DNA of 64,000 bases from Nitrospirota bacterium (GTDB lineage Bacteria > JACPQY01): NCBI GenBank assembly GCA_016190245.1, contig JACPQY010000060.1:1-64000 (forward strand), read 5' to 3'. The notes beneath the pieces are model-generated. The model saw only the letters and a list, made by a program, of their open reading frames with translations. It was not told the DNA's origin and did no database searches. Every line of letters starts with the position of its first letter. The first letter of the stretch is position 1. This document shows positions 62,741-64,000 of this stretch, piece after piece. Position numbers and translations under genes: made by a program.

Positions 62741-64000
62741 GTGGAGGGCAGAGAGGGTGAGTAATAGGGCCGGGTGGGGTAGGGGTAGCTGAGCGGATGG
62801 TACCCCACCACGCGGCTGGGGCGCGTGTAGTTGACGATGATGCCCATCAGCCTCGCCTGGGCCCGTGTCAGCATCTGCACGGCATGCTGCAAGACGGGCA
62901 GGGGCGTGCGACCCGCGGAATAGACGAGAATGACCTTGTTGACCAGTCTCGCGAACTCGAGCGTGTCGCTGACGCGCAGGAGCGGCGGGGTGTCGATGAA
63001 GGCATAGTCGAAGCGTTTGGCGATCTCATCGAAGAGCGGTCGGAGGGTGGGCGCATGTAGATAAGCCTCGGAGGAGGACATGCCGGGGTAGAGATGGCCG
63101 GGCAGGTAGTTGAAGGGCAGGCCCTCGAACCTGCGGATCGCATCGTCCAGGGATACTTTCCCCGCGAGGACTTCCAGCAGACCCGGCTGATCCTTGAGCC
63201 CGAAGAGTTTGTTGAGGCTGGGGTGGCGCACGTTGGCGTTGATGAGAAGGACGCGGAAACCGGCCGTGGCAAAGGTCTGGGTGAGCGCCACGGAGCTGAT
63301 GGTTTTCCCCTCGGAGGGGGTGCAGCTCGTGATCACGATGATGCGACGCTCCTCGCCGTGCAGGGCCACATCGAGGTTGGTCTTGAGCATCCGGCAGAGA
63401 TCGCGGGCGAGCGCCTGGGAGCGGCGGGAGGAAGAGTCGAGCGTCTTGGCCGGCCGAAGGAGAATGGTGGGGCTCGGGGCGGTGAAGGGGAGCACGCCCA
63501 AGACCCGAGCGCCTGTGCCGCGCTCGATCTCCTCCGGCGAGTAGGTGGTGGCGCTGAACGCCTCCAAGAGGAAGGCCAGGCCGACGAAGAGCATCAGGCT
63601 GGAGACGAGCACGAGCGGAAGGTCGCGCCGCAACTGGGGGCGAATGGTCTTCTCGACCACGCTGGCCTGTTTGAGCACGGTGACGTTGGAGGAGATGTCC
63701 GACAGCGCCAGTTCGGCCTGGGCGAGTTGGGTCTTGAAGTTGCCGTAGATGGATTCGTCGATCTGGATTTCCTTCGTAAGGAAATCCACTTTTTCGGGAT
63801 CGATCCCCTGCTTTTCGAGCCGGCCCAGGCTCTCCTCGAGCTGGCGCCGGGTGTCCGCGATTTGCTGTTCGAGGGCACCTTTCTGGTTCAGCCAATCTTT
63901 CCAGCCAGGCTCGATCTGGATGTCCCCCGCAGCGATCGAGCCGGGAAGGGCCGCAGGAGCGACGGCGGCGGGCGCAGAGCCCGCCGACGGGTGGAGTGCC
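62737..64000 (-). CDS. BY-kinase / polysaccharide chain-length protein, C-terminal part (partial)
   Basis: The frame stays open to the right edge, so the N-terminus is missing. The visible part starts with a coiled coil (ADTRRQLEESLGRLEKQG), then a membrane span (LVLVSSLMLFVGLAFLLEAF). An ATPase/tyrosine-kinase domain follows with Walker A SCTPSEGKT, Walker B YAFIDTPPLL and a Tyr-rich C-terminal tail (YPYPTRPYY), as in Wzc/CpsD proteins. Walker A' reads LLINANVRHP, where active BY-kinases have D-x-D. It likely controls polymerisation or export of an exopolysaccharide, together with the FecR protein downstream. Confidence 0.85.
   Translation of the reverse strand, partial: ALHPSAGSAPAAVAPAALPGSIAAGDIQIEPGWKDWLNQKGALEQQIADTRRQLEESLGRLEKQGIDPEKVDFLTKEIQIDESIYGNFKTQLAQAELALSDISSNVTVLKQASVVEKTIRPQLRRDLPLVLVSSLMLFVGLAFLLEAFSATTYSPEEIERGTGARVLGVLPFTAPSPTILLRPAKTLDSSSRRSQALARDLCRMLKTNLDVALHGEERRIIVITSCTPSEGKTISSVALTQTFATAGFRVLLINANVRHPSLNKLFGLKDQPGLLEVLAGKVSLDDAIRRFEGLPFNYLPGHLYPGMSSSEAYLHAPTLRPLFDEIAKRFDYAFIDTPPLLRVSDTLEFARLVNKVILVYSAGRTPLPVLQHAVQMLTRAQARLMGIIVNYTRPSRVVGYHPLSYPYPTRPYYSPSLPST

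Noticed and set aside
1-64000. CRISPR arrays
   Set aside because: No series of regularly spaced direct repeats was seen. The repeats found are isolated hairpins or pairs.

Overview
This GC-rich window comes from a Gram-negative, flagellated bacterium. It encodes apolipoprotein N-acyltransferase, a FecR-domain/BY-kinase pair of the kind linked to polysaccharide export, Lon, ClpXP and trigger factor, and a complete flagellar filament module. RpoB and RpoC are each just under 1.4 kaa, and EF-G has features of the 'spd' type, so a deltaproteobacterium-like lineage or related candidate phylum is my best guess. This is an inference: no 16S rRNA gene is present. The zinc-binding (C+) forms of L33, L36, S14 and S4 are all used.

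Region by region. 1-112 is the 3' end of an ISL3-type transposase. 249-3191 (minus strand) holds a secreted protein of unknown function and an MFS transporter. 3348-5199 is a QueC-like / pteridine-reductase-like SDR / QueD cluster for pterin and 7-deazaguanine metabolism. 5272-37394 is one uninterrupted same-strand expression superoperon. It begins with a strong sigma-70 promoter and tRNA-Thr-Tyr-Gly-Thr, then rpmG, tRNA-Trp, secE, nusG, rplKAJL, rpoBC, str (rpsL, rpsG, fusA, tuf), S10, spc (with secY, adk, map, infA) and alpha (to rplQ). lnt and mazG follow in overlapping frames. 39874 is a cyclic-nucleotide-binding protein without an HTH.

40386-51601 is the most interesting part, a late flagellar (filament) regulon. 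It has three 302-aa flagellins, a 127-aa 'mini-flagellin' that keeps only the C-terminal flagellin helix region, a CgeB-like glycosyltransferase, a canonical FliD, a divergently transcribed 811-aa FliD paralog with an N-terminal extension, and FliS. I found seven promoters of the form TAAA-N15-GCCGATAA (sigma-28/FliA), all with exactly 15 nt between the boxes. They serve every one of these transcription units, including the glycosyltransferase and the 811-aa FliD paralog, which ties those two genes to filament assembly. An NtrC-family sigma-54 activator (51711-53075) follows.

53221-53489 carries tRNA-Ala, a truncated tRNA-Leu 5' half and an intact tRNA-Leu. Then come the proteostasis genes tig, clpP, clpX and lon (53517-59458), a DUF362 protein (59528-61015), and on the minus strand a FecR-domain protein and a BY-kinase/chain-length-type protein that runs off the window end.

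Several intergenic repeat families are visible: REP-like paired repeats inside the spc and alpha operons, a 53-bp hairpin repeat flanking the glycosyltransferase, and a hairpin repeat whose second stem differs between copies. A 15-bp perfect inverted repeat brackets the secY-adk gap and would bury the adk start codon.
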